Shown: positions 44,668 to 53,893, counted from the first letter of the stretch. The stretch: 64,000 bases of DNA from Promethearchaeota archaeon (GCA_029838195.1 JALGVJ010000003.1:89623-153622); one strand, 5' to 3'. Made by a program: numbers and translations. The notes: generated by a model not told the origin, from the sequence alone.

Positions 44668-45417
44668 ATGGCAAATCAACATTCCTATAGTTTTTTTGGT
44701 CAAAAATCCGCGTTTTTCTTTCAAAGTCCTTCAAAATTCGAAAAATATATCTATTTTAGGTTCATTAAAAAGAAGAATGATGGGAGTTGGGAAAAACCAT
44801 CTAAGAAGGAAGGGTTGGTGGTAAAACTTTCTCTCGAGGAGCAAGTCATGATTTTGGAAGTCTTAAAGAAAAATATCCTTTTATGGACTGGATTTCACAC
44901 CTACAAGGATACCAAAACGCCCATATCAATTAAATGGGAAAATGCTAAAAAGAATCGGTTATGGTTAAATTTTGGTTCTTATGCAAAAATGCTACAAACG
45001 CCTGAAATCGAAATATTAAAAATGCTCATGACTCATATATTAGAAGAAAAAATAGAACATGCAACAAGCCTTATTTCGGGAAAAAAGCCTCGTGAGAAAA
45101 CGGCAAACAAAAAATCCAACCATGCCGCTATAAAACACGATGCATCTTTTCAGCCAAAAGAGATGCGAGAAAATCCTTCTCACCAAAAATTACCAGTTTT
45201 AATTAAAGAAGAACCGAATAGCGAAGAATATACCACGCTTCGAGCACGAATAAAAGGTGAAACGGAAAAAGCGCTTCTACTTTTAACAGAGGAGAACATG
45301 GAACGGTGGATCCCTAAATCCGCCATTAAATATCCTCTCGATTCGCAAAAAAAAGATATACCCCAATCTTTTCTTGTAAGGAATTGGGTATTAAGAAAAT
45401 ACAAAATTCTTTCTTGA
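44668..45417 (+). CDS. Whirly-like putative nucleic-acid-binding protein with WIPKS-type C-terminal domain
   Basis: Residues about 5-130 follow the order of Whirly/PC4-like ssDNA-binding folds: SFFGQKSAFFFQ, KYIYFRFIKKK, KEGLVVKLSLEEQVMILEVLKK, TPISIKWENAKKNRLWLNFGS and a long closing helix. A Lys-rich linker (about 135-185) follows. The C-terminal 60 residues carry KALLLLTEENMERWIPKSAI, a motif found in small nucleic-acid-associated domains. A ssDNA- or RNA-binding role is an inference from fold-like patterns. A TTG at 44656 is in frame, but the ATG at 44668 is more natural. No partner gene is nearby. Confidence 0.5.
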   Translation: MANQHSYSFFGQKSAFFFQSPSKFEKYIYFRFIKKKNDGSWEKPSKKEGLVVKLSLEEQVMILEVLKKNILLWTGFHTYKDTKTPISIKWENAKKNRLWLNFGSYAKMLQTPEIEILKMLMTHILEEKIEHATSLISGKKPREKTANKKSNHAAIKHDASFQPKEMRENPSHQKLPVLIKEEPNSEEYTTLRARIKGETEKALLLLTEENMERWIPKSAIKYPLDSQKKDIPQSFLVRNWVLRKYKILS

Positions 45418-45465
45418 GAAAGATGAAAGACATTGTTTTAATAGAAAATGGGGAGAATCGAAAAA

Positions 45466-45717
45466 TTACCAGCCACTTTCTTCTGAGGTGCCAAAGAATT
45501 CCTCATATGCTTTTCTATCTTCCCCTGAAATTTTAGAAATTTTAAGATTTTGTTTAATGACAACAGGTGCGGCTTCCTTATCATCATGGCGTATTTTTTT
45601 AATAATTTTATAATCTTCCGAATTTTTACCCATATCAAATTCCTTATCGCAAGCTTTACAATAAAGCTTTCCTTTTTTGGGTATTAACAAATTCGAACAT
45701 TCCGGACAGAACCGCAT
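45466..45717 (-). CDS. RPB9/TFS-like N-terminal zinc ribbon protein
   Basis: This 83-residue protein has one zinc ribbon, MRFCPECSNLLIPKKGKLYC then KACDKEF (CPEC and CKAC pairs), like the N-terminal half of archaeal TFS or RPB9. Full TFS is about 110 residues with a second, acidic-hairpin zinc ribbon; here the second half is missing and replaced by a helical tail ending in SGEDRKAYEEFFGTSEESGW. It may bind RNA polymerase without the cleavage activity, or be a different zinc-ribbon partner. The ATG is preceded by GAGGTTG on the coding strand. Confidence 0.7.
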   Translation of the reverse strand: MRFCPECSNLLIPKKGKLYCKACDKEFDMGKNSEDYKIIKKIRHDDKEAAPVVIKQNLKISKISGEDRKAYEEFFGTSEESGW

Positions 45718-46096
45718 TATTAATCAACCTCCTCGTGATGTTGTTGTATTTTTCTAATTCTCCTATTTAAAGTTTACGGTATCTTGTTATTTTTAAAAGA
45801 ACAAAAATATATAAACAAAATCCATTAATAAATTTATTGCTTTTTGAATAAATTCTTTTCTTGAAAAAATAAAAATTTTTCTTTTTCAATAATTTATCAT
45901 TCAAAATTTTTTGGGATAGCTTAGAACTTCTTTAGAGCTTTTTCATATATCAGCAATTATCAAGAGATTAATACCATGGAGGAAGTTTTAGTACAAATAA
46001 GTAATTAATCAAAAAGATATTCATTTAATTTATTCTTTCTTTAGTTTAATTATCGGTATTAAAGAAATTATTGATTAAAAACAAGGTAAAAGTTTC
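45718..46096. other. Divergent intergenic region
   Basis: This 379-base spacer separates the zinc-ribbon gene (minus) from the first phosphodiesterase gene (plus). It is AT-rich and has no ORF, repeat or RNA gene that I recognise. Confidence 0.4.
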
Positions 46097-46831
46097 ATGA
46101 AATCATCCAAAACATTAATAATTGCTCATCGTGGAGCTTCAAAAATCTGTCCTGAAAATACTTTAAAAGCCTTTCGAAAAGCCATTGAATTAAAAGCAGA
46201 TTATATCGAATTTGACGTGCAAAAATCTAAAGATGATGAATTAGTAGTAATTCATGATGAAGACACGCTTCGCACCACGGGAGTAAAGGGTTTAATTAAT
46301 AACATGACACTAAAAGAGATAAAAAAATTAGATGCGGGGGAAGGAGAGCAAATACCTACTCTTGAGGAAGTAATAGACTTAACTGCCGGTAAAATCGGTT
46401 TAAATTGTGAAATAAAGGTAGCGGGGATTGGTGAACGTGTTGTTGAGGTGTTTAAAAAAGAAGGTATCTTAGATTCTGTCATGATATCCTCATTCTTACA
46501 CGATGAATTAATCAAAATAAAAAAAATGGAACGTTCCGTAACAATCGCCTCATTAGAGCCCTCAGACGGGAACATGCGATTTACTACGGAAACAAAAAAA
46601 CAAATGGTTCAATTCGTTGAAAAAAACCAATTTCAAGCACTCAATCTCGTATATTCTTTAGTAGATAAACAACTGGTTCAATGGGCTCATGAAAAAAACA
46701 TTAAAATCATCCCGTGGACCGTGGATACTAAAATTGGAATGAAACGGCTGTTGAAATTAGGGGTGGATGGAATAATAACCAATGATGTTGAACTCTTAAA
46801 AGAGGTATTAAGGCAATATAGAAGTACTTAA
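46097..46831 (+). CDS. Glycerophosphodiester phosphodiesterase, copy 1
   Basis: This 244-residue protein begins IIAHRGASKICPENTLKAFRKAIELKADYIEFDVQ, the GDPD signature with catalytic HRGA and E-N-T. It continues with VIHDEDTLRTTGVKG, where the HD is also catalytic, NCEIKV and IIPWTVD. It hydrolyses glycerophosphodiesters to sn-glycerol phosphate and an alcohol; in archaea it could act on glycerol-1-phosphate-type lipid head groups. A homologous gene follows 35 bases downstream. Confidence 0.92.
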   Translation: MKSSKTLIIAHRGASKICPENTLKAFRKAIELKADYIEFDVQKSKDDELVVIHDEDTLRTTGVKGLINNMTLKEIKKLDAGEGEQIPTLEEVIDLTAGKIGLNCEIKVAGIGERVVEVFKKEGILDSVMISSFLHDELIKIKKMERSVTIASLEPSDGNMRFTTETKKQMVQFVEKNQFQALNLVYSLVDKQLVQWAHEKNIKIIPWTVDTKIGMKRLLKLGVDGIITNDVELLKEVLRQYRST

Positions 46832-46866
46832 GCAATAAAAACAAAATTTATTTATACTGAAATTAA

Positions 46867-47604
46867 ATGGAAAATATGCATGTCATGAAACCATTTTTAG
46901 TGATTGGTCATAAAGGAGCAAGCAAAACATGCCCTGAAAATACCCTAAAAGCTTTTAAAAAAGCCATTGAACTCAAGGCAGATTACATTGAATTTGATGT
47001 TCATCTTTCCAAGGATAAAAAAATTGTCGTAAGTCATGATCCAGATATTCAAAGAATAACGGGACAGCCAGGAATAATAAAAGAAATGACTCTCTCGGAA
47101 CTAAAACAATTTGATTTTGGAGAAGGAGAACAAATTCCAACTATGGAAGAGGTAATCGAGGTTACTAAAGGTAAAATCGGATTACAAGTGGAAATAAAAG
47201 CGCGAGGTTTGGAAAAACAATTGGTTTCCATTTTAAAAAGAGAAGGATTGATAGAAACGACTATTATATCTTGTTTCATTCATTCTAAATTGTTAAAAAT
47301 TCAAAAATTGGAGCCAAACCTCAAATTGGCTGCTTTAGAACCAGCTATTATTGGAAGAGATGTTTTACCTAGTGATCATGAAAAAATAGTAGCAAACGCA
47401 GTAAAAAATAACTTTTTTGCGATCCACCCTGAATATAGTTTAATAACTGAAGATTTTATCAAATTATCCCATAAAAATGGACTTCGCGTCCATGCGTGGA
47501 CCGTGAATGATAAGGAAGTAATGAGAAAATTTGTACGCATGGGAATTGATGGTATCATAACTGATGATATTGAAGCTTTAAAGGATGTATTAAATCGAAA
47601 ATAA
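46867..47604 (+). CDS. Glycerophosphodiester phosphodiesterase, copy 2
   Basis: This 245-residue protein is a close relative of copy 1, with GHKGASKTCPENTLKAFKKAIELKADYIEFDVH, VVSHDPDIQRITG and VHAWTVN. In copy 2 the first catalytic motif is HKGA rather than HRGA, replacing an Arg of the family, so activity or substrate may differ. The pair are adjacent with a 35-base gap and appear to be a tandem duplication that has diverged. Confidence 0.9.
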   Translation: MENMHVMKPFLVIGHKGASKTCPENTLKAFKKAIELKADYIEFDVHLSKDKKIVVSHDPDIQRITGQPGIIKEMTLSELKQFDFGEGEQIPTMEEVIEVTKGKIGLQVEIKARGLEKQLVSILKREGLIETTIISCFIHSKLLKIQKLEPNLKLAALEPAIIGRDVLPSDHEKIVANAVKNNFFAIHPEYSLITEDFIKLSHKNGLRVHAWTVNDKEVMRKFVRMGIDGIITDDIEALKDVLNRK

Positions 47605-47824
47605 ATCAATCTTGTTTCTTTATATCCATTCAAGAAAAGTTATAATTTTTTCCAAACTCGAATTCTTTGAGAGATTTTAACTTATTTTGCTTGCAAAATT
47701 TCGAAACAATGATTTTTGCAGTAAAATGAAAAGATTTTCTTTCTATAAGTAAATTTTTTAAGTTACTCCAATTATTTTTTATCATCAAGCTAAAAAAAAA
47801 TGTAAAATTGCAGAAGAAAAGAAG

Positions 47825-49339
47825 ATGAGTGAAAAAGTGGACAAAACCATTGATTTTGAGCGATTATTTTATCCCAGAGCAATTGGAATAATCGGAGCAT
47901 CTCATAATCCGGCGGGGGGAGGCTATTTTGTTCAATGCATGGAAGGAAAATTTAAAGGGAAGATGTACTTGTTTAATCCACGGCTAAAAGGACAGAAATT
48001 AAACGATTATCCTGTATATGGCTCTATCTTAGAGGTACCGAATAATGAAATCATTGATTACGTGATTTTAGGAGTGCCCGCCCGATTATGTCCGCAATTA
48101 TTGGAAGAAGTAGGACAAAAAAAAGTTCCTTTTGCCACAATTTTTGCATCCGGCTTCAGTGAAGTTGGGAGAAAAGATCTTGAAAAAGAAGTTTTATCTA
48201 TTGCGCGAAAATATAATATTAGAATAATTGGACCGAATTGTCTTGGTGTATACAATCCCTCAGCAGGCTTGTATTTCGGAAGAAATCAATCTAAAAAAGC
48301 AGGAAATTTCTCCGGAGTATTTCAATCGGGAGGTTTAGCAGTAAATGTGGCTCAATTGGCTGTCGCTCATGGATGTTATGTGAGTAAATTATTATCGATA
48401 GGTAATGCGATAGACTTGTCCTATCCTGATTTTCTTGAATATTTTTTACATGACGATAAAACGGCTATTATAGGGCTTTATCTCGAAAATTTAAAATCAC
48501 GAGAAAGCGGACGGCGGTTTTTTGAAGCAGCTAAAAATTGTAATTTAAATAGAAAACCCGTGATTTTATGGAAAGTAGGCTTCGGTGAAAGGACGAGAAA
48601 AGCAATTCAATCTCATACGGGCGGATTAGCCGGAGATGCGAGGATTTGGAAAACAGTAGCCAAGCAAACAGGCTGTTGTCTCGTAGAAAATTCTCTTGAA
48701 CTAGCTACATTAGCAAGTGCGTTTAAATTGATTAGACTCCCTGCTTCTCGAAATATAGCGCTTATCGGTATTGGTGGAGGCTCAACGATAGAGGCAGGAG
48801 ATATTCTTGAGAGATATAATATTAAGATTCCGCAATTAACCGATAAAACCATTCACAAGATGTCCCGATTTTTAAACGACGTGAATACAAATCTGACGAA
48901 TCCCATCGATTTAGGAGCGCAAGGGGCTTTGCCAAATATCTATTACCGCACGATCATAACTCTTGATAAAGATCCAAACATTGATGCCATAGTATTCGTA
49001 AAAGATCCCGAGAGATTTGGCAAGTTGGAAGAAACACTCATCGGAAAAATGGGTTTTAAGAAGGGACTGGATTTAAATAAAGCTTTCATAAAATATATAA
49101 GTAAAGCCAAGCGTGTCTGTAAAAAACCGATGATTTGTGTCATGCTTAAAATAAATGAAGGTTTCGAAGAATACAAGAGCCGATACTACTTCAAATTAAA
49201 ATTATTAAACAGGAATGTCCCTGTGTTCGAAAATTTTGAACTGGCGGGAAAAATATTAAATCACTTGAATACTTATCGAGAATTTCTTCAAAAATATGAC
49301 AAATACCCTAAAAATAATAAATCGAGTTCAAGTAGTTGA
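47825..49339 (+). CDS. Acyl-CoA synthetase (ADP-forming) alpha-type protein
   Basis: This 504-residue protein starts with a CoA-binding Rossmann domain, FYPRAIGIIGASHNP. IIGPNCLGVYNPSAGLYFG and FSGVFQSGGLAVNVAQLA follow. SHTGGLAGDARIWK, seen near residue 262, is the conserved segment around the phosphohistidine loop of acetyl-CoA synthetase (ADP-forming), followed by IGGGSTIEAGD. It couples acyl-CoA cleavage to ATP formation in archaeal peptide or acid fermentation. The ATP-grasp beta part is missing here and not adjacent, so it must work with an unlinked beta subunit. A Ser-rich C-terminal tail (NNKSSSSS) is unusual. Confidence 0.85.
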   Translation: MSEKVDKTIDFERLFYPRAIGIIGASHNPAGGGYFVQCMEGKFKGKMYLFNPRLKGQKLNDYPVYGSILEVPNNEIIDYVILGVPARLCPQLLEEVGQKKVPFATIFASGFSEVGRKDLEKEVLSIARKYNIRIIGPNCLGVYNPSAGLYFGRNQSKKAGNFSGVFQSGGLAVNVAQLAVAHGCYVSKLLSIGNAIDLSYPDFLEYFLHDDKTAIIGLYLENLKSRESGRRFFEAAKNCNLNRKPVILWKVGFGERTRKAIQSHTGGLAGDARIWKTVAKQTGCCLVENSLELATLASAFKLIRLPASRNIALIGIGGGSTIEAGDILERYNIKIPQLTDKTIHKMSRFLNDVNTNLTNPIDLGAQGALPNIYYRTIITLDKDPNIDAIVFVKDPERFGKLEETLIGKMGFKKGLDLNKAFIKYISKAKRVCKKPMICVMLKINEGFEEYKSRYYFKLKLLNRNVPVFENFELAGKILNHLNTYREFLQKYDKYPKNNKSSSSS

Positions 49340-49340
49340 T

Positions 49341-50156
49341 CTAATCTGCTTTATTTATTAAATTTTTAAAGGGTTTTCCCGGACTTCCTTGATAGTAGAA
49401 TTCATTTGGCACGCCTCTCCAATTTTTATGGAGAACTGTATTCGGATATATGACATGATTAGCCTCAGTTTCCGCGCCTGGCCCAACAATTATTCCGGGA
49501 TATAAAATGGTTTTTTTATCTAATTTTACCTCCAGCAAGGTGAGTTTTCCAAAAATAGAGTTAACCTCATGAGAAGATATAGCAGAAGTGGGATAAATAA
49601 AAACGTCATCTTCAATATGAGTGAATTCTAATCCATAGTAGCAGTCCTCATACACTACATTTTTTCCAATTTTATTATGGCCAATCCTCCGTAGAGCTCT
49701 TTTCACGAGCCAGGGAAAGGGAGATTTAGACGTGATCCAGACGGGATATTTAATGATAAATCCTCTTTTATGATAATATACTAATAATTGTCCTATTTCG
49801 CTATTTTTATCGGTCAAGATTCTTTGGAAAACGCCTTGTTTTGGAGGAGATTTACGATTCCAATAATTCACCCAAATTCTACACGTTTCAATTAAAATCA
49901 CCATGTAAAGATAATATAAAAATAAAAAAAAAGGAGGCAAGAGTAAAAAATGAATTTGCACTGGTATGGAAAATAATCGAATGAAATAATATTCAAATAA
50001 TAAAAATACGGCTAGGCAACCATATAAAGGTACAGAAAACGTGATGAGATTAATTTTTAAGAAATCATGAAGGGGTAATTTAAAAGATTTTTCTTGGTTT
50101 CTTTCTGCCGATACGTGTTTCTCTTTTTCTCCCTTTACTTCCTTCATGAAAATCAT
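49341..50156 (-). CDS. Membrane-anchored left-handed beta-helix protein
   Basis: This 271-residue protein has a basic N-terminus, then two or three hydrophobic spans between residues 32 and 100. The C-terminal half has hexapeptide-like repeats (IGKNVVYEDCYYGLEF, IEDDVFIYPTSAISSHE, LDKKTILYPGIIVGPGAE, VIYPNTVLHKNW) that form a left-handed beta-helix like acyltransferases. The nearby fragment GVPNEFYYQGSPGKP is the typical end of such domains. It is probably a membrane-bound acetyl- or acyltransferase, although no catalytic His can be assigned. Confidence 0.65.
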   Translation of the reverse strand: MIFMKEVKGEKEKHVSAERNQEKSFKLPLHDFLKINLITFSVPLYGCLAVFLLFEYYFIRLFSIPVQIHFLLLPPFFLFLYYLYMVILIETCRIWVNYWNRKSPPKQGVFQRILTDKNSEIGQLLVYYHKRGFIIKYPVWITSKSPFPWLVKRALRRIGHNKIGKNVVYEDCYYGLEFTHIEDDVFIYPTSAISSHEVNSIFGKLTLLEVKLDKKTILYPGIIVGPGAETEANHVIYPNTVLHKNWRGVPNEFYYQGSPGKPFKNLINKAD

Positions 50157-50296
50157 TTTTAATCTGTTAGTAAAATTAACTTAATTCAAGGTTAAATAAT
50201 TTGCTAAAATTTTTCAAATGAATTAAAGAGAAAAGATAAGATTTCCTTCCTTCATGAAAAGTTAATTAAAGGCCAAGATTTAATAATAATTAACTC

Positions 50297-51316
50297 ATGG
50301 CTTCCGAAGTTAATTTGATCACGGTGGTTGTTGGAATCATTTTAGCCTTAATAACCACGTTCTGCTTCAATTTAGCCATTGTCTTTCAAAAAAAAGGGTT
50401 AAGTGAAGGAATGCGATTAGGATATGAGGTAAATTTTGAAAAAGGGCTAAAAAATATTTTACAATCCTTTAAGGGGTTATTAAGAATTAGATCATGGTTG
50501 TTTGGGACTATTTTAGGAATTATTGGATGGTTTCCTTACATTATATCCATCGGAATGATTGGAATTATCATTACAGAACCCGTAATGGCCACAGGATTTA
50601 TTGTATTTGTAGTTGCGGCAAATCTTCTTTTAAATGAAAAAGTAGGAATTTTAGAATATATTGCTATTGCCATGTTAACTTTTTCTCCCGTTCTCATTGG
50701 ATTTTCAGGAATTTCGGACCCAGCTTTTGACTTAGTTGAGTTTGCTCCTAAGTTGCTCCTTTTTTTAACCCTAACCGTATCTCTCAGTATTTTTTTATTA
50801 TTATTTTCAAAAAAAATTAATAACGAAAATATTAAAGCCTTGATGGTAATGTTTGGTGGGGCAATATTATTCGCTTTAGGAGGAGTTTTTACCAATATAC
50901 TTGCTCAAGCGTTCATTCAAGCAAACATCCAAATCACTTGGTACTCTCTTTTTGAAACTTCTTTTGCTATAATTTGGTTTTTTATGTTTTCTTCTTTAGC
51001 GCATTTATGGGTATTTCTAGGACTATGGGGCATGATTATATTTAACGTGTCGAGCATTCCCTTTTACCAAGGAGGTTTTCAAAAAGGAAAAGCTCTTATC
51101 ATGTATCCGATTTTAGATTCCATCGCATTATTGCTTCCAATATTAGCGGGAATATTCGTGTTTAATCAAATATTTTTAAAACCCGTATTTTTTTTTATTG
51201 CTCTTCTCTTTATTATAATTGGAACCGCTATCCTAAGCAAATATCAAGTAGCAATTGAACAATTGTACGCGCCTTCTGGGATAAATATTGATGAAAATGA
51301 ATTAACAAAAGGTTAA
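50297..51316 (+). CDS. DMT-superfamily carrier, copy 1 (EamA/NIPA-like)
   Basis: This 339-residue protein has about ten spans arranged as two repeats of five. The start has FCFNLAIVFQKKGLSEG, similar to NIPA magnesium-carrier starts. ITEPVMATGFIVFVVAANLLLNEKVGILEYIAIAML closes the first half, and a second half with YPILDSIALLLPILAGIFVFNQ ends it. It transports a small metabolite or cation; substrate unknown. A related gene follows 75 bases later. Confidence 0.78.
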   Translation: MASEVNLITVVVGIILALITTFCFNLAIVFQKKGLSEGMRLGYEVNFEKGLKNILQSFKGLLRIRSWLFGTILGIIGWFPYIISIGMIGIIITEPVMATGFIVFVVAANLLLNEKVGILEYIAIAMLTFSPVLIGFSGISDPAFDLVEFAPKLLLFLTLTVSLSIFLLLFSKKINNENIKALMVMFGGAILFALGGVFTNILAQAFIQANIQITWYSLFETSFAIIWFFMFSSLAHLWVFLGLWGMIIFNVSSIPFYQGGFQKGKALIMYPILDSIALLLPILAGIFVFNQIFLKPVFFFIALLFIIIGTAILSKYQVAIEQLYAPSGINIDENELTKG

Positions 51317-51391
51317 CCGTGAGATATGAGACGAAAAATCGTGAGGAAATAATGAATAATACCATGTATTTAAATACCGCTAAATGAAGTC

Positions 51392-52348
51392 ATGATGATG
51401 TTTGACCAACAAATTGTTTTAGGTATCATGCTCGCAATTATTGCAGCATTTTGTTTTAATTTTGCAATTATTCTTCAAAAAATGGGATTGAATCAAGTAC
51501 CCATCATTGATCTTGGAAAAAACTTGAAAAATCTTCTTATGTCCGTAAAACTTTTATTTTGCAATAAATCTTGGCTGGCGGGATTTTTATTGGGCATCTT
51601 TGGATGGTTTTTTTATGTAATTGCTATTTCGCTAGTAAGTATTTTAGTTGTTACTCCCATAATTAGTATCGGATTAATTATTTTCGTGTTTGCAGCTTGG
51701 ACAATTTTAAAGGAAAAAATTGGTTTAAAAGAAATGATAGCAATTATCATGCTCATTCTAGCGACCATATTCTTAACGCAAGCAAAAATTTCTCAGGTCT
51801 CAATCGATTTATTATCTATAGCTTTTCCATTCTTAATTTACACGATTATAATGATTATTATTTGCATTATTTTTTTCATATTATCCCGAATTTATAAAGA
51901 AACTAAAGTGGAGGGCATTTTTTTAATTTTTATAGGAGCAATTTTCTATTCTCAAGGAATCTTATTTACCAATATTTTTACTCAAGCTTTATTTGACACC
52001 GGGATTAATCCCATCTATTTTTGGGAGATTCTTTTTGGTTTTATTTATTTAGATACGCACGCATGGGTTGTTCTTAGCTTTTATAGCATGATTTTTTTCA
52101 ATGGGAGTTCTATTCTCTTTTATCAGGCGGGACTTCAAAAAAATAAAGCCATTTCCATGTATCCCATTTTCAATTCCATTACGGTGGTTTTACCGATTTT
52201 TGGGGGTTTATTCATTTTCCACCAGAGATTCGAAAACAATATCCTTTTTCTCATCTCTTTTATATTAATACTTATTAGTACGTTCATATTAAGTAAATTC
52301 CAAGCCACATTCGAGAACCTTAAACAAATCTCTAAAGAAACGAATTAA
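51392..52348 (+). CDS. DMT-superfamily carrier, copy 2
   Basis: This 318-residue protein is a paralogue of copy 1, with FCFNFAIILQKMGLNQ, VVTPIISIGLIIFVFAAWTILKEKIGLKEMIAIIML, and YPIFNSITVVLPIFGGLFIFHQRF at the end. The pair point the same way and could form a heterodimer or be separate carriers of related substrates. Confidence 0.78.
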   Translation: MMMFDQQIVLGIMLAIIAAFCFNFAIILQKMGLNQVPIIDLGKNLKNLLMSVKLLFCNKSWLAGFLLGIFGWFFYVIAISLVSILVVTPIISIGLIIFVFAAWTILKEKIGLKEMIAIIMLILATIFLTQAKISQVSIDLLSIAFPFLIYTIIMIIICIIFFILSRIYKETKVEGIFLIFIGAIFYSQGILFTNIFTQALFDTGINPIYFWEILFGFIYLDTHAWVVLSFYSMIFFNGSSILFYQAGLQKNKAISMYPIFNSITVVLPIFGGLFIFHQRFENNILFLISFILILISTFILSKFQATFENLKQISKETN

Positions 52349-52403
52349 ATCTTTTAATCAAGAGACTAATCCAAAAAAAATTGGATTAATTTTGAAAAAA
52401 AAT

Positions 52404-53243
52404 TTAATTTTTTAAAAATTTAATGATGTGCTCGTTAATTTCAGGCGCTCTTTCCTTAGGAGAATCGTGTCCTGCCCCTTTAATTACCACGAGTTCGCTG
52501 TTAGGAATTTTCTCGTGAATTTTTTCATTCATTACTTTCGGGGTTTGTCTGTCTTTATCGGCACATATTATTAATGTTGGAGTTTTGACCTTGCTAAGAT
52601 CCTCTAATACATTATAATTACCTAATGCATGCGTCTGATTAATGATATCTTGAGGCGTAGAAGGATTAATAGTAGATTCTTTTATTAAATCTTCGGCGGA
52701 AAAGAGCCCATGAAATACTTTCTTGGGATCCTCTCTCATCATTTTAAGAAATTGCCTGCTAAATCCCATTTTTGCCTTTTCAAAAAAAGTGCCAACAGGA
52801 TCCTTTAAACGAGCATGATACGATTCAATTTGACTATTCTTATACATTTCTAAACCAGATTTATCCGCAGGCCAACTAGGCAGCGTGTTAATTAAAACGG
52901 CTTTCTTAACTTTTTCCGGATAAAGAATCAGAAATTTTTGCACAATCATTCCTCCTAAACTCCAACCAACAATATGAGCTTTTGGAATATTTAAAGCATC
53001 CATTAACCCGGCTAGATCATCAGCAAACATTTCCATCGTATAAGGCTGATTGGGCCGATCGGATTTTCCAGCCCCACGATTATCAAATCTAATTACTTTA
53101 AAATGTTTAGAAAGAGGTTCAAACTGCCCGACCCACACTTCTTTTTTAGCTCCGAAACCGTGAACGAGAAATAAAGGTTCTCCTTCACCTTTTATCTCGT
53201 AGCAAATTTTTATTCCATTAACTTCTACGAATGATTCCGACAT
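52404..53243 (-). CDS. Alpha/beta hydrolase
   Basis: This 279-residue protein has the alpha/beta hydrolase fold: GEPLFLVHGFGAKKEVW with the oxyanion His-Gly, VIRFDNRGAGKSDRP, and the nucleophile elbow GWSLGG with Ser near residue 95. The acid strand is TPTLIICADKDRQTP and the catalytic His sits in GAGHDSP near residue 261. It hydrolyses an ester, lactone, epoxide or similar; the cap region MYKNSQIESYHARLKDP gives no clue. A broken copy of its first 45 codons lies 800 bases upstream on the same strand. Confidence 0.9.
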   Translation of the reverse strand: MSESFVEVNGIKICYEIKGEGEPLFLVHGFGAKKEVWVGQFEPLSKHFKVIRFDNRGAGKSDRPNQPYTMEMFADDLAGLMDALNIPKAHIVGWSLGGMIVQKFLILYPEKVKKAVLINTLPSWPADKSGLEMYKNSQIESYHARLKDPVGTFFEKAKMGFSRQFLKMMREDPKKVFHGLFSAEDLIKESTINPSTPQDIINQTHALGNYNVLEDLSKVKTPTLIICADKDRQTPKVMNEKIHEKIPNSELVVIKGAGHDSPKERAPEINEHIIKFLKN

Positions 53244-53310
53244 ATTTTAGTTAATACGAAATAATATATATATTTATTAATATAGACTTGCAGAAATTTT
53301 TATACTTTTT

Positions 53311-53371
53311 ATAAGGCGAACGGATATATATAGGGGCTGCCCCACCACCAGAATTAACAGATCCGCTTATC
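53311..53371. ncRNA. Possible structured element in a GC-richer island
   Basis: ATAAG then CGGAT in the left arm (53311-53325, interrupted by GCGAA) pairs with ATCCGCTTAT at 53361-53370, and the loop contains the internal palindrome GGGGCTGCCCC near 53333-53343. The island stands out from AT-rich surroundings between two minus-strand genes. It may be a small RNA, an attenuator or a terminator. This is pattern-based only. Confidence 0.3.
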
Positions 53372-53452
53372 ATTTTACAATTATGAAATTTAGGTGGTTA
53401 TTGTCGTACTTTTTTTAGGTTTCATGTGAAATGGGAGAAAAAAATAGAAAAA

Positions 53453-53893
53453 TTATCCTAAAAAATCAGAGAAAAATTCCAGAATATTCAATAATTTGTT
53501 GGTTTTTAAATCCATGGCAAATCGGGTGGCTTTTACAACCGCTACTATTTTTCCATCAGATTCTCGAGAAAGTTCATGGTAAAAAGTCATGGATTTATTC
53601 CCTATTTTCTCGATATTCGTAAGGACTACAATATAATCTCCAAAAGATGCCGGATATTCATAGGTAATATCCACGTGTTTCACGCCTAAAGCTATACCTT
53701 CATGAATTAATTGTTCAACGGGCTTTTTTCCACCCAATGAATTCATGAAACTGACAAATCCGTCATCGAAATATACCATGTAGTTTTTGAAATGAACTAT
53801 GCCCATTGCATCGGTATCATTGAATCTTACTTTCACTTTTGTGATGTCTTGATGCTCCAAGAGCTTAGTTTCTAAACCAAGCAATTTAATCAA
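53453..53893 (-). CDS. Hotdog-fold acyl-CoA thioesterase (YbgC/FcbC-like)
   Basis: This 146-residue protein has the hotdog signature VKVRFNDTDAMGIVHFKNYMVYFDDG, where the D-x-x-G-H/V-x-x-N-Y pattern is typical of 4-hydroxybenzoyl-CoA thioesterase-like enzymes. It continues with a beta segment FGDYIVVLTNIEKIGNKSMTFYHELSRESDG. It hydrolyses an acyl-CoA; with the acyl-CoA dehydrogenase elsewhere in the window it could adjust acyl-CoA pools. It follows the relic of a hydrolase gene on the same strand. Confidence 0.85.
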   Translation of the reverse strand: MIKLLGLETKLLEHQDITKVKVRFNDTDAMGIVHFKNYMVYFDDGFVSFMNSLGGKKPVEQLIHEGIALGVKHVDITYEYPASFGDYIVVLTNIEKIGNKSMTFYHELSRESDGKIVAVVKATRFAMDLKTNKLLNILEFFSDFLG

